Below are positions 54,043-62,762 of a stretch of 64,000 nt of DNA, one piece after another. The notes below the pieces were generated by a model. The model made no database searches. It was not told where the DNA came from and worked only from the letters and a program-made list of their open reading frames with translations. Each line of letters opens with the position of its first letter. Positions within the stretch are counted from its first letter, which is position 1. The position numbers and the translations under genes were made by a program. Source of the DNA: Mesorhizobium sp. B4-1-3 (GTDB taxonomy: Bacteria; Pseudomonadota; Alphaproteobacteria; Rhizobiales; Rhizobiaceae); contig NZ_VFTG01000006.1 of the NCBI RefSeq assembly GCF_006439355.1, forward strand, positions 124,001-188,000. Reading direction: 5' to 3'.

Positions 54043-55192
54043 AGGCCGGCTCCTGCCGTGCGCCAGCCACTTCCGCGATGCGCAGCCGGCGTCCCTCAGG
54101 CCCGAAGACCATCGCCTGCTCAGGGGCCAGAAGGATGCCCACCGGCATTCCGCCGATCAGGTCCTTCGCCTCCTGCGGCGCCAGCTTGGCGATGACGCTG
54201 TCGCCGGAGACGCCGAGCCGGCAATGGGCAATGATTTCCGAGCCGAGGAATTCCAGCCGTTCAATCCGCCCGGCAACGCCGCTCCGCCCGCTGGGGGACA
54301 GTTTGACGAATTCCGGGCGAATGCCGAGGCTGATCGGGCCGTTCGCCACCTTCTCCAGCAAAGCCAGCCGCATGCCTTCGAAATCGACACGACCGTTTTC
54401 GGCGATCGCCTGCAGGATGTTGATCCTCGGCTGGCCGACGAACCGCGCGACCTCGATATGGGTGGGGTCGTTGTAGATCGTCTCGGGCGTGGCGAGCTGA
54501 AGCAGATGGCCGCCGATCATGACGGCGACGCGATCGGCCATCGAGAGCGCCTCGGCCTGGTCATGCGTCACATAGAGTGTTGGCACACCGGCGCGCCGGT
54601 GCAATTCTACGATCTCGCCGCGCGCATGGACGCGCAGATTGGCATCCAGGTTGGAAAGCGGTTCGTCCATGAGGAAGATGCTGGGATGGCGCACCATCGC
54701 GCGCGCCAACGCCACGCGCTGCCTCTGCCCGCCAGACATCTGTCCGGGCTTGCGGTCGAGCAGATGGTCGATCTTCAGCAAGCCCGCCATCTCGCGCACA
54801 TCGCGCGCGATGCCGGCGCGTATCTCCCCCTGGCCCGGTAGCCAAGCGCCGATCAGCGGCAGGCGCTGCGCGCGGCTCAGCCGCTTCATGGCGAGCGGCA
54901 CGGCGATGTTCTGGCTGGCCGTCAGATGCGGATAGAGCGCGTAGGATTGGAACACCATGGCGATGTTACGATCGGCAGCGGCGACGTTCGACATGTCCTT
55001 GCCGCCGACCAGGATCTCGCCGGCATCGGCATGGTCGAGCCCAGCAAGGATGCGCAGCAAGGTGCTCTTGCCGCAGCCCGAAGGGCCGACCAGGGCGATG
55101 AACTCGCCGGGCTCAGCATCGAGGCTGATGCCGTTCAGCACGGCATTGCCGGCAAAGGCCTTGCTCAGGCCGCGAAGCGACAGCGCGCCCAT
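54035..55192 (-). CDS. Ugp-like ABC transporter ATP-binding protein (UgpC/MalK type)
   Basis: Cytoplasmic ATPase, 385 aa. Walker A GPSGCGKSTLLR (~36-47), signature MSGGQRQRVALARAM, Walker B SIFLMDEPLSNLD and H-loop TLYVTHDQAEAL; C-terminal TOBE domain with LGIRPEFVKL. Two odd points: a ~20-residue insertion between the Q-loop and the signature (LSRAQRLPLIGAWLPGQGEIRAGIARDV) longer than in MalK. The ATG at 55192 overlaps the stop of the metallophosphoesterase by one base, so the two are coupled. Confidence 0.92.
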   Translation of the reverse strand: MGALSLRGLSKAFAGNAVLNGISLDAEPGEFIALVGPSGCGKSTLLRILAGLDHADAGEILVGGKDMSNVAAADRNIAMVFQSYALYPHLTASQNIAVPLAMKRLSRAQRLPLIGAWLPGQGEIRAGIARDVREMAGLLKIDHLLDRKPGQMSGGQRQRVALARAMVRHPSIFLMDEPLSNLDANLRVHARGEIVELHRRAGVPTLYVTHDQAEALSMADRVAVMIGGHLLQLATPETIYNDPTHIEVARFVGQPRINILQAIAENGRVDFEGMRLALLEKVANGPISLGIRPEFVKLSPSGRSGVAGRIERLEFLGSEIIAHCRLGVSGDSVIAKLAPQEAKDLIGGMPVGILLAPEQAMVFGPEGRRLRIAEVAGARQEPAYV

Positions 55193-56025
55193 CACCCGGC
55201 CTTCCTGCGGACCTTGTGGGCCTCGTGCGGATAGACCTCCTCGACCACGTCGTCGAGAACGTGGGTCGCCATGCCGGGAATCGCGACGATCTCGCTGGCG
55301 ACCGTGTCACCCAAGTCGTGCACGACAGCGCCGATCAATTGCTCGCCCGGCATCTTGCGTTCCATCGTGTCGACGATGAAGGCGGCGGACGGCCCCCATA
55401 CAAGCGAGGTGTGGGCGTATTGGCCCTTCCACGCCCAGTGCAGGTGACCGCTCGCATGCAGGGCCACGTCGTGGGCGGCGATCAGATCGTACAGACGCCG
55501 GCGCTGCGTCGGCCGGATACTCCAATAGCCGGTATCGCCTTCGTCCGGATCGTCGACAAAGAGCGGCTTGTGGGCAAACATCGCGGCGCGGCGGCCGCCA
55601 CGGCTTTCCAGTGTTTCCCGCAACCATTCGAACTGGGCTTCTTCGGTCGCGTCGTTGAAGCCCATCACCTGGCTGTCGAGGCCGACGAGCCGCCAGTTGC
55701 CCGCGTCCTCGAACCAGTGGTCGGGGCCGGCCAGTCGGCGCCAGCGCTCCAGCCGCACGGCATCGACCGGCTGCAGCGAGCCCGGCAGGTGACCGACATC
55801 GTGGTTGCCGGGTACCAGCAGCACGGGTTTCGATATCTCCCGCATAAGCCCCATGCAGAAGGTGATGTCGTCATCCTTGTCGGCGCCATCGACGGTCAGA
55901 TCGCCGGTGTGGATGACGAGATCGGCGCCGCTTTGCTCGACCCAGGCGGCCAGAGGCTCCCAATTGCCGTTAAAATGCGGCTTGCTCGGGCTGAAATGGG
56001 TATCTGTGATCTGGATGATTTTCAT
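55192..56025 (-). CDS. Calcineurin-like metallophosphoesterase (GpdQ/CpdA-like)
   Basis: Cytoplasmic two-metal phosphodiesterase, 277 aa. All family motifs are visible: ITDTHF (DxH, ~7-12), HTGDLTVDG (GD, ~39-45), PGNHDVGH (GNHD, ~74), MFAHKPLF (His, ~152) and ASGHLHW (GHxH, ~191). Size and sequence start resemble GpdQ, the glycerophosphodiesterase of Enterobacter aerogenes, and CpdA. It is the first gene of the Ugp-like importer operon and is translationally coupled to the ATPase, so cleavage of an imported phosphodiester, such as a glycerophosphodiester, is the natural reading. In E. coli the ugp operon uses the unrelated enzyme UgpQ for this. Confidence 0.88.
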   Translation of the reverse strand: MKIIQITDTHFSPSKPHFNGNWEPLAAWVEQSGADLVIHTGDLTVDGADKDDDITFCMGLMREISKPVLLVPGNHDVGHLPGSLQPVDAVRLERWRRLAGPDHWFEDAGNWRLVGLDSQVMGFNDATEEAQFEWLRETLESRGGRRAAMFAHKPLFVDDPDEGDTGYWSIRPTQRRRLYDLIAAHDVALHASGHLHWAWKGQYAHTSLVWGPSAAFIVDTMERKMPGEQLIGAVVHDLGDTVASEIVAIPGMATHVLDDVVEEVYPHEAHKVRRKAG

Positions 56026-56231
56026 GACGGCTCCGCTGCGAGAGCCGCGCCGGAAACCGCGGGCGAACTTCGCGTGCGGCTTCCTTAGTGCCGTTACATG
56101 TCACTTCCTTAACAGCGCCGGGACAAAATTCTCGATCACGGGCGCGAGCGTGTGGAATGCAAGAATGATCGCTGCCGGTCGATATTTTTTTGTTGGCGGC
56201 GACACGGAAAACGCCGTGACGCGCACCCTCC

Positions 56232-56639
56232 TCACTTCACCTCGAACTGCGGATCGAGCGGGATCTGCATCGCTGTGACCAAATGGTTGGTCTGGCCTGC
56301 GAGCCCGATGATCGACACAAGCTCGCCATGCTGCGCGTCGGTCATGCCCTTAGCGCGGGCGGCAGCCGTATGCGAGTGGATGCAGTAGGAACAGCCGTTC
56401 GCGGTCGAGACCGCGATATAAATCATCTCCTTGGTCAGCGGATCAATGGCACTGTCGGCGACCATCACCGCCTTGAGCTGTTCCCACACCCGCTTCAGCG
56501 CCGCCGGATCATTGGCTAGCCCGCGCCAGAAGTTGTTGACGAAATCGGACTTCCGCGTCGCCCGAATGTCGTCGAACACGGCCTTCAGCGCCGGATTTTT
56601 TTCGACCTCGGCATCGCTGAGAAGCTTTGTGGTGGCCAT
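56232..56639 (-). CDS. Carboxymuconolactone decarboxylase-family (AhpD-like) protein
   Basis: Small all-helical protein, 135 aa. The motif STANGCSYCIHSHTAAARAKG (~78-98) gives the AhpD-type CxxC with a following His, which usually means a thiol-disulfide or peroxidase-linked role rather than true lactone decarboxylation. Residues before it (VWEQLKAVMVADSAIDPLTKEMIYIAV) are typical of the family. It stands alone between two unrelated operons on the same strand. Confidence 0.9.
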   Translation of the reverse strand: MATTKLLSDAEVEKNPALKAVFDDIRATRKSDFVNNFWRGLANDPAALKRVWEQLKAVMVADSAIDPLTKEMIYIAVSTANGCSYCIHSHTAAARAKGMTDAQHGELVSIIGLAGQTNHLVTAMQIPLDPQFEVK

Positions 56640-56754
56640 GGCGTTTCCTTTCAGCTTTTGATGTCAGAGGATTGAATCCGATACTCAATAGCCTTTGACA
56701 ATCCATTCATTTGATTGGCAATTTCGCCTTTCTGCGCAGCAGGCGGCACCGCCA

Positions 56755-56896
56755 GGGTGTGTTGAGATTCAGGTTAGGCCGAGTCGAAAATGGCGGGCTC
56801 CGAGAACCGGAGCGGAGCGTACTTTTCGTACGTGAGCACCGGAAGCGGAGGAGGCCGCCATTTGCAGGCCGGCCTCACCTGAACATCGACACACCC
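56755..56896. repeat. Long palindromic repeat element, second copy, without insert
   Basis: GGGTGTGTTGAGATTCAGGT at the left end mirrors GGGTGTCGATGTTCAGGT at the right end. The whole ~142 bases can fold on itself, with the tip CGTACTTTTCGTACG. Arms match those at 43353-43620. The right end reaches the stop codon of the sugar ATPase gene (stop at 56896-56898). Confidence 0.75.
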
Positions 56897-58392
56897 TAGT
56901 GCACCGCGGCATACATGATCTTCTCCTCCGTCGCCTCCGCCGGCGAGAACTCCTCGACCATGCGGCCCTGGCGGCAGACCAGAATGCGGTCGGAAAGGTT
57001 CATGATCTCCGGCAGGTAGGACGAGATGACGACGACGGCGAGGCCCTCGTCGGCCAGCCGGTTGATGATTTGGTGGATCTCGGCGATGGCGCCGACATCG
57101 ACGCCCCGCGTCGGCTCGTCGAAGATGACGATGCGCGGCTGCTGCACCAGCCCCTTGCCGATCACCACCTTCTGCTGGTTGCCGCCGGAGAGCTCGACGA
57201 CGCGGGCATTGTCGTTGATTGCTTTGATGTTCAGCGTCTTGGTCCATTCGGCCGAGAGCTGCCGCATCTCCTGCTGGTTGATCACCCAGGCCTTTTCGCG
57301 GCCGGCGGCGAGCAACCCGCCGAACAGATTCTCGGCGATGCCCATCGTCTCGAAGATGCCTTCGCTCTTGCGGTCCTCGGTGACATAGACGATGCCGTCG
57401 GCCACTGCTTCGCTCGGCACGAGATAGCGCACCGGCTTGTCATCCAGCTCGATCGCGCCGCCGCGCAAAAAGTCGCGCTTGTAGATGCCCGACACGATCT
57501 TGAACGTCTCGGTGCGGCCAGACCCGATCAGTCCGAACACGCCGGTGATTTGGCCTTCGAAGATCGAGAAGGAATTGTTGCGCACGATGTTGCTCATCGA
57601 GATGTCCTGCACCGAGAGCACTTTCTTGCCGGCCTTGCGCAACTTCGTCTCGTCGCGCTGGCGATAGATCTGGCCCGACAGCGAGCGGCCCACCATAGCC
57701 GCGACGATTTTGTCGCGGTCGAAGGCCGACGTGTCGTCGGTGATCACCAGTTCGCCGTCACGCAGGATGGTGATGCGATCGGCGATCAGCAGCGCTTCCT
57801 CCAGCGCATGGCTGATGAAGACGATGGAAACGCCGCGGGCCTTCAATCGACGGATCAGCGCGAAGAAATGGCGCTTCTCCTCCGGCGTCAGCGTCGCCGT
57901 CGGCTCGTCGAAGATGATGATTTCGGCATTGTGGTGGACGGCGCGCGCGATCTCGACCATCTGCCGCTTGGCGGCGCCAAGCGTCGCCACCATCGCATTG
58001 GGATCGACCGGAAAATTCAGCGATTGCAGGAATTGCTGCGCCGAAATGTAGGTGCCGCGCAGCCGGTTGAGGAATTTCTCGGTACCGAGATAGAGGTTCT
58101 GCGCCACTGTCATCGACGGCACCAGGCTGGTCTCTTGAAACACCATGGCGATGCCGGCCTCGAGCGCCGCGTGCGGCGAGGCGTAGGTGATCTCGGCGCC
58201 CTTATGGAACATCTTGCCCGAAGTGGCGTCGACGACGCCGGCGATGATCTTGGTCAGTGTCGACTTGCCCGCGCCATTTTCGCCGAGCAGCGCATGGATC
58301 TCGCCCTTCCTCAGATCGAACGTGACGTTCTTCACCGCAGGCACGCCGCGATAGGTCTTGGTAACGTTTTCCAGACGGACGATCGGCTCCAT
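56896..58392 (-). CDS. Sugar ABC transporter ATP-binding protein (double-domain, RbsA-like)
   Basis: Cytoplasmic ATPase with two nucleotide-binding domains, 498 aa. The ATG at 58392 follows GGGAGG by 6 bases and overlaps the previous stop by one base; the frame is open much further upstream, opposite to real coding sequence. Domain 1: LGENGAGKSTLTK, MVEIARAVHHNAEIIIFDEPTATLT. Domain 2: GLIGSGRTETFKI, LSGGNQQKVVIGKGL, IVIFDEPTRGVDVGA. Last gene of the operon beginning at 63749. It pairs with two different permeases, one fused to a propeller. Confidence 0.92.
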   Translation of the reverse strand: MEPIVRLENVTKTYRGVPAVKNVTFDLRKGEIHALLGENGAGKSTLTKIIAGVVDATSGKMFHKGAEITYASPHAALEAGIAMVFQETSLVPSMTVAQNLYLGTEKFLNRLRGTYISAQQFLQSLNFPVDPNAMVATLGAAKRQMVEIARAVHHNAEIIIFDEPTATLTPEEKRHFFALIRRLKARGVSIVFISHALEEALLIADRITILRDGELVITDDTSAFDRDKIVAAMVGRSLSGQIYRQRDETKLRKAGKKVLSVQDISMSNIVRNNSFSIFEGQITGVFGLIGSGRTETFKIVSGIYKRDFLRGGAIELDDKPVRYLVPSEAVADGIVYVTEDRKSEGIFETMGIAENLFGGLLAAGREKAWVINQQEMRQLSAEWTKTLNIKAINDNARVVELSGGNQQKVVIGKGLVQQPRIVIFDEPTRGVDVGAIAEIHQIINRLADEGLAVVVISSYLPEIMNLSDRILVCRQGRMVEEFSPAEATEEKIMYAAVH

Positions 58393-59447
58393 CAGAAACC
58401 TCCCGTAATTGCGTCGAGCGCCAGCACGCAATCGCCGCCCTTCGAGGCGACGAACAGGCGGCCGTCCCGTTCGACCACGCTGCAGATGCCGTGGCGGGTG
58501 CCATTGGCGCGGCTGTGCAGGCTGAACTGCGGCTGCAGGGTCCGGTCGAGCCTGACTACGAGGCCGTAGGAGCGGCTGGGCGACCACGGCTTGTGGATGC
58601 CCATGGTGCGGATGCCGCCGCATTGCAGCGGCTCGAGGAAGCTGCGGTTGGAGGCCAGCGCCGGAGCGATCCAATAGGCCGGCGGCACCTGATCGATCAT
58701 GTCCTGGCGATAATGCGTTTCCTGCAGCACGAATTCGATCAGCCGGTTGCGCGGCGCAAATAGCGCCAGCCAGGCGCCACCATCGACGGCCGGAGAAAGC
58801 CGCGCCGGGTAGCCGGGCAGATGCGTCAGCACCGTCGAGCGGTTTCCGTTCACGCCGTCGAAACGGACGAGCTGGTGGCGCCAGCTTTCGCTCGCCAGCA
58901 CGTCGGCGCCCAGCGGGTGCAGCCCGTAGGGAAAGGCGATGTCGCCGGCGATCTTCTGGAAACCGATACCTCCTGGCCCGCACCGCCACAATGAACCGGA
59001 CGCACCCTTCTTCATCAGGTCGGCAGCCCATTGCGAGGGCGGGTGCTGCGCCGAACCATTGGCCAGCCACAACTGGCCGTCACTGGCATAGGCAAGCGCG
59101 GTGATGCACCTTAATTCGGCCGGCAGCGAAACCTCCTTGCCGGCGATGAGCAGCTTGCCGCTTTCCAATCCGACGGTCAGTTCGCCGGATGGCGACAGCG
59201 CCAGCGCGGTGACGGGGGATTGAAAGGTCTCCGCCACAACGGGTTCGGAACCGGCCGCGATCGCGAGAACGGCATTGCCGCTGGAGACAAGCAGCCGGCC
59301 CTCCACGTTCAGCAGATTGTCCGGTTCGGTCAGTTCGGCAAAGGCCGCCGCGTCGTCCAGCCGCGTGTTGGGAACGAAGGCTCCGTCGAGCGGCGGGATG
59401 GTGACCGCCTTGCCGCGAAAGACATCCAGGATCGGATCGAGGATCAT
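58392..59447 (-). CDS. Strictosidine-synthase/SMP-30-like beta-propeller protein, stand-alone
   Basis: 351 aa, no signal peptide, so cytoplasmic. The ATG at 59447 has GGGAGG upstream and overlaps the previous stop (ATGA). Repeating blade-like strands can be seen: PDNLLNVEGRLLVSSGNAVLAI, SPVTALALSPSGELTVGLESGKLLI, CITALAYASDGQLWLANGS, FPYGLHPLGADVLASESWRHQLVRFD, HLPGYPARLSPAVDGGAWLALFAPRNRLIEFVL and GICSVVERDGRLFVASKGGDCVLALD. LPGYPARLSPAVDG parallels MPGYPDNINRASDG of the propeller fused to the adjacent permease, so the two are paralogues. Likely a lactonase or sugar-binding partner; catalytic metal residues were not assigned. Confidence 0.8.
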   Translation of the reverse strand: MILDPILDVFRGKAVTIPPLDGAFVPNTRLDDAAAFAELTEPDNLLNVEGRLLVSSGNAVLAIAAGSEPVVAETFQSPVTALALSPSGELTVGLESGKLLIAGKEVSLPAELRCITALAYASDGQLWLANGSAQHPPSQWAADLMKKGASGSLWRCGPGGIGFQKIAGDIAFPYGLHPLGADVLASESWRHQLVRFDGVNGNRSTVLTHLPGYPARLSPAVDGGAWLALFAPRNRLIEFVLQETHYRQDMIDQVPPAYWIAPALASNRSFLEPLQCGGIRTMGIHKPWSPSRSYGLVVRLDRTLQPQFSLHSRANGTRHGICSVVERDGRLFVASKGGDCVLALDAITGGF

Positions 59448-61567
59448 GCCTTGCCTCCCCAATAGGAAGCGGGGCTCGTCCAGTCCGGATCGGCGCCTTC
59501 GATCTTGTAGCGCCCGATGCGGTTGTTGAGGATGCCGCCGACGAACAGATAGCCCCTATGCTCGCGCATCGAGGTCACCATCGGATGCGCGTTGCCGGAA
59601 AGATCGCCGAGCGTCTCGACGATGCCGCCCTTCTCGTTGAACTTCACCACACCGCCGGTGTTGATGTTGGGAAACAGCCATTCATCCTGCGGCAGGCGCC
59701 GGGTCATGCGCTTGCGCATGTCAGGGTGGCGCAGCGACAGGTCGAAGCTCGGCGTGCGCATGCCGAGCCAGGCCATCCAGTAATTGCCGTCGGACGCGCG
59801 GTTGATGTTGTCGGGATAGCCCGGCATGTCCCGGATGACGCATTCGGCGGTGCCGGCCTTCGGCCCTTCCAGCCAGTAGCGATGCACGCGGCAGGCCCAG
59901 CTTTCCGCGAAGAACAGCGACTTGCCGTCATGCGCCATGCACACACCGTTGGTGTAGCGATAGCCGTCGAGCAGCGTCTTGGTCGAACCGTCCTTCGGGT
60001 CGTAGACCAAGAGACGGCCCGTGGCGCGATTCTCGATCGAGTCCAGCGCCCAATCATGGGCTTCATATCGCTTGGTGGAATCCGTGAAGTAGATGCGGCC
60101 GTCGGGCGCGATGTCGCAATCGTTCGGGTCGCGCAGCCTTGCGTCGTCGACGATCGAGGTCCAGGAGCGCGCTGTCTCGGCCGAGAGGCGCTTCACGTCG
60201 CGCTCCGGCGAGACGGAATAAAGCCCCATGGCGCCGACGCAGCTGATCAGATTGCCCTCCTTGTCGAAGGCCAGGCCCAGCGGAAAGCCGCCGATATGGG
60301 CAAAGACCTCGGAGCGCTTGTAGTCGGGCGCGAAGAAGCGGACGATCTCGCCGTGGCGCGTGCCGCAATAGAGGTGGTCGTCGCGGTCGAGGATGACGTC
60401 CTCCGGCCCTTCCAGCTCGCCGAGCCCGATATGGTCGGCGGCCGACAGCCGGTTGTCGAGCTCGTAGGACGTGCCGGAGCCGGGCGCGGCTGATTGCGTC
60501 TCGCCCATCTTGAGATAGACCGGCGCGACATAGACCTCGTTCAGCACCTTGTGGCGGTTCTTCAGCCAGCGGATATCGATGGTGACGGCGACCGCCAAGA
60601 GGATGCCGAGCACCATCTGGTTGGTGCCGGTGCCGTAGCCCAGCCGGATCAGGCCGTTGGTCATGGTGAGCACGATGATCGCGCCCATCAGCCCCTTGAC
60701 CACCGAGCCGCGTCCGCCGCCCAGGCTGACGCCGCCGACCACCGCCGCGGTCAACGCCATGATCTCGAGATTGAGGCCGGTGCCCGGCCCGGCTCCGCTC
60801 AACCGGCAGGCGATCAGGAAGCCGCCTATCGAGGCGCAGAAGCCGGAAAAGACGTAGGTCATGAACACGGTGCGGCGCACGCGGATGCCGGCATTGTGCG
60901 CCGAGCGGCGGGAGCCGCCGACCGCCAGCACATGCCAGCCCGGCCGCGAGCGCGTCAGCGCGATATGCGTGACGATGGCGAGGATGATGGCCAGCCAGAC
61001 CGAAACCGACAGGCCCCAGAAGGTGCCGTCGCCGATGAAGTCGAGCACGTCGGACGAGGCCTGGGAAAGCTGTACGTCGGCGGCATAGGCGGTGACGAGG
61101 ATGTCGAACAGCGCCCGCCCGAAGATGAAGGTGACCAGCGTGGTGAGGAAGGCGCGCAGCCTGAGAAACCCGACCAGGTAGCCATTGATGGCGCCGAAGA
61201 TGAGCCCGGTGCAAAGCGCCGCGGCCAGTGCCAGCCAGATCGACTGCTCGAGAATGAAGAAGACGTAGACTGCGGAAAAACAGGACAGCGCGAAGATCGA
61301 GCCGACCGAAAGGTCGATGCCGCCGCCCAGCATCACCACCGTCATGCCGATGACGACCAGCGAAAACTCGCCCAGTTGGCGGGTCGATTCCTGCAGCGAG
61401 GTGAGCTTGAAGAAACCCGGAATGATCGAGCCGAACACGCCGAGCGTCGCCACCAGGGCCAGGAAAGGTATGGCGTTGTCGGTCCAACGCTTGGTCAGGA
61501 TCTCGCCGACCAGATGGTCGGGCACGAGATTGTAGCGCCAGGCCTGGAGGCGTTCACGGAAGGTCAT
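59444..61567 (-). CDS. Fusion: ribose-class ABC permease plus strictosidine-synthase-like beta-propeller
   Basis: 707 aa. Residues ~1-345 are a complete RbsC-type permease: MLGGGIDLSVGSIFALSCFSAVY, VGFLRLRAFLTTLVTFIFG, VVGGVSLGGGRGSVVKGLMGAIIVLTMTNGLIRLGYG and a final span LAVAVTIDIRWLKNRHK. After a ~35-residue linker a propeller of the strictosidine synthase/APMAP type fills ~385-700: DVILDRDDHLYCGTRHGEIVRF, DPNDCDIAPDGRIYFTDSTKRYE, NRATGRLLVYDPKDGSTKTLLDGYRYTNGVCMAHDGKSLFFAESW, VHRYWLEGPKAGT and MPGYPDNINRASDGNYW. One uninterrupted frame of normal composition carries both, so this is not an assembly join. RbsC-type termini are cytoplasmic, so the propeller would face the cytoplasm at the exit of the channel. 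Confidence 0.9.
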   Translation of the reverse strand: MTFRERLQAWRYNLVPDHLVGEILTKRWTDNAIPFLALVATLGVFGSIIPGFFKLTSLQESTRQLGEFSLVVIGMTVVMLGGGIDLSVGSIFALSCFSAVYVFFILEQSIWLALAAALCTGLIFGAINGYLVGFLRLRAFLTTLVTFIFGRALFDILVTAYAADVQLSQASSDVLDFIGDGTFWGLSVSVWLAIILAIVTHIALTRSRPGWHVLAVGGSRRSAHNAGIRVRRTVFMTYVFSGFCASIGGFLIACRLSGAGPGTGLNLEIMALTAAVVGGVSLGGGRGSVVKGLMGAIIVLTMTNGLIRLGYGTGTNQMVLGILLAVAVTIDIRWLKNRHKVLNEVYVAPVYLKMGETQSAAPGSGTSYELDNRLSAADHIGLGELEGPEDVILDRDDHLYCGTRHGEIVRFFAPDYKRSEVFAHIGGFPLGLAFDKEGNLISCVGAMGLYSVSPERDVKRLSAETARSWTSIVDDARLRDPNDCDIAPDGRIYFTDSTKRYEAHDWALDSIENRATGRLLVYDPKDGSTKTLLDGYRYTNGVCMAHDGKSLFFAESWACRVHRYWLEGPKAGTAECVIRDMPGYPDNINRASDGNYWMAWLGMRTPSFDLSLRHPDMRKRMTRRLPQDEWLFPNINTGGVVKFNEKGGIVETLGDLSGNAHPMVTSMREHRGYLFVGGILNNRIGRYKIEGADPDWTSPASYWGGKA

Positions 61568-61601
61568 CGGCTGCTGCTGTCATCAAAAACGGGAAAGAGG
61601 C

Positions 61602-61619
61602 GGCCGGAACAGTCCGGCC
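61602..61619 (-). repeat. Hairpin between binding-protein and fusion-permease genes
   Basis: GGCCGG (61602-61607) and CCGGCC (61614-61619) form a stem with a 6-base loop, followed in the transcribed direction by a C/T-rich run ending in five Ts. It lies in the 81-base gap after the binding-protein gene and could give partial termination, or protect the upstream message. Confidence 0.5.
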
Positions 61620-61648
61620 ACCCCGTGGATGCTTTCCGGCTGCGCGGC

Positions 61649-62674
61649 TTATTTCGCCGCCGCTTCAGCCTGCAGCGCCTTCAGGTCCCAGCAGCTGTCG
61701 GGCTTGAGGTCGGCCTTGGTCGTCGCCTTCTCCAGCGTGTAGATGTAGGTGTGCGAGGTGCCGGCCGGCTGGCCGCTTTGCAGCAGGAACTTGATGATGG
61801 CGTTCATGTCGCCCGACTGGCGGGCAAGATCGGTCATCACCACGGCGCCATAGGTGCCGTCTTCCAGCTTGTCGCAATCGGCCGCCTTCTCGCCGCCGCC
61901 GGTGGTGACCAGGAACACCTTGCCGTCGAGCTTGGCGTCGCGGATCGCGGCCGAGGCGCCGGTGGCGTCGCCGTCCCAGAAGTCAATGATCGAGCAGATG
62001 TCCGGGTGCTGCTGCAGCATCGTCGTCGTCACGTTGCGCGAGGTGGTCGCGTCCCAATTCGAGTCGGGCTTTGCCACCACCTGGAAGTCGGGATGCTTCT
62101 CCAGCACCTTCATGATGCCGGCATACTGGTAGAGGCTCGACGAGTTCGCCTGGTCGCCCTGCACCAGCCCGATCTTCTTGGACGAATTCTCGCCGCAGCC
62201 CTTGATCGCCGCTTCGGCTTCGAGCTGGCCGAGCTTGTCCCAGTCGCTGCCGACGAAGGCGTCGGCTGGGAAATTCGCCGGGTTGTCGACCAGCATCACA
62301 TAGGTGCCGGCGGCCTGCGCCTTCTTCATCAGCTTCGAGTAGGAGTTGAGGTCGGGCGCATGGATGATCAGAACATTCGGTCTGGTATCGGAGGCGATGG
62401 CGTCGGTGATCGCCTGCGCGCCGGCATCGACAACCCAGTTCGGGTCGCGGGTCTCGAACGTGCCACCCCAGGCTTCGACTTCCTTCTTCAGATAATGCGC
62501 CCAGCCTTGCGCAAGGTCGAAGCCCATCGCCAGCGGCACCAGCATGACGCGCTTGCCGTTGAGCGCCTTGGCGTAGGCGGCCGGGCCAGGATCGTCTGCG
62601 GCAAAGCTCGGCGCCGCGAAGGCGGTAACGGCGAGCGCCGTCGCGGCGGCCATCAATGTTCTAAGTAGTTTCAT
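61649..62674 (-). CDS. Sugar ABC transporter substrate-binding protein (ribose class)
   Basis: Periplasmic binding protein, 341 aa. Signal peptide 1-25 (TLMAAATALAVTAFAAPSFAA). Typical parts: KRVMLVPLAMGFDLAQGWAHYLKKEVEAWGGTFETRD, AQAITDAIASDTRPNVLIIHAPDLNSYSKLMKKAQAAGTYVMLVDNP and TTTMLQQHPDICSIIDFWDGDATGASAAIRDA. Aromatic residues in the cleft (F53-like FDLAQGW, DFWDGD) suggest a sugar ring ligand. Second gene of the operon, 88 bases after the first permease gene. Confidence 0.9.
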   Translation of the reverse strand: MKLLRTLMAAATALAVTAFAAPSFAADDPGPAAYAKALNGKRVMLVPLAMGFDLAQGWAHYLKKEVEAWGGTFETRDPNWVVDAGAQAITDAIASDTRPNVLIIHAPDLNSYSKLMKKAQAAGTYVMLVDNPANFPADAFVGSDWDKLGQLEAEAAIKGCGENSSKKIGLVQGDQANSSSLYQYAGIMKVLEKHPDFQVVAKPDSNWDATTSRNVTTTMLQQHPDICSIIDFWDGDATGASAAIRDAKLDGKVFLVTTGGGEKAADCDKLEDGTYGAVVMTDLARQSGDMNAIIKFLLQSGQPAGTSHTYIYTLEKATTKADLKPDSCWDLKALQAEAAAK

Positions 62675-62762
62675 TTCACACCTCTGGTTCGGTTTTCGTT
62701 ACCGGGCGATCGTCCCGATCGCTCCGGGGTATCCCAGAGCAAGATAGGCTAGCCCATCTGCT

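Noticed and set aside
56026..56231. Pho-box upstream of the Ugp-like operon
   Set aside because: Partial CTGTTA/GTGACAT-like matches are present, but two properly spaced 7-bp repeats are not.
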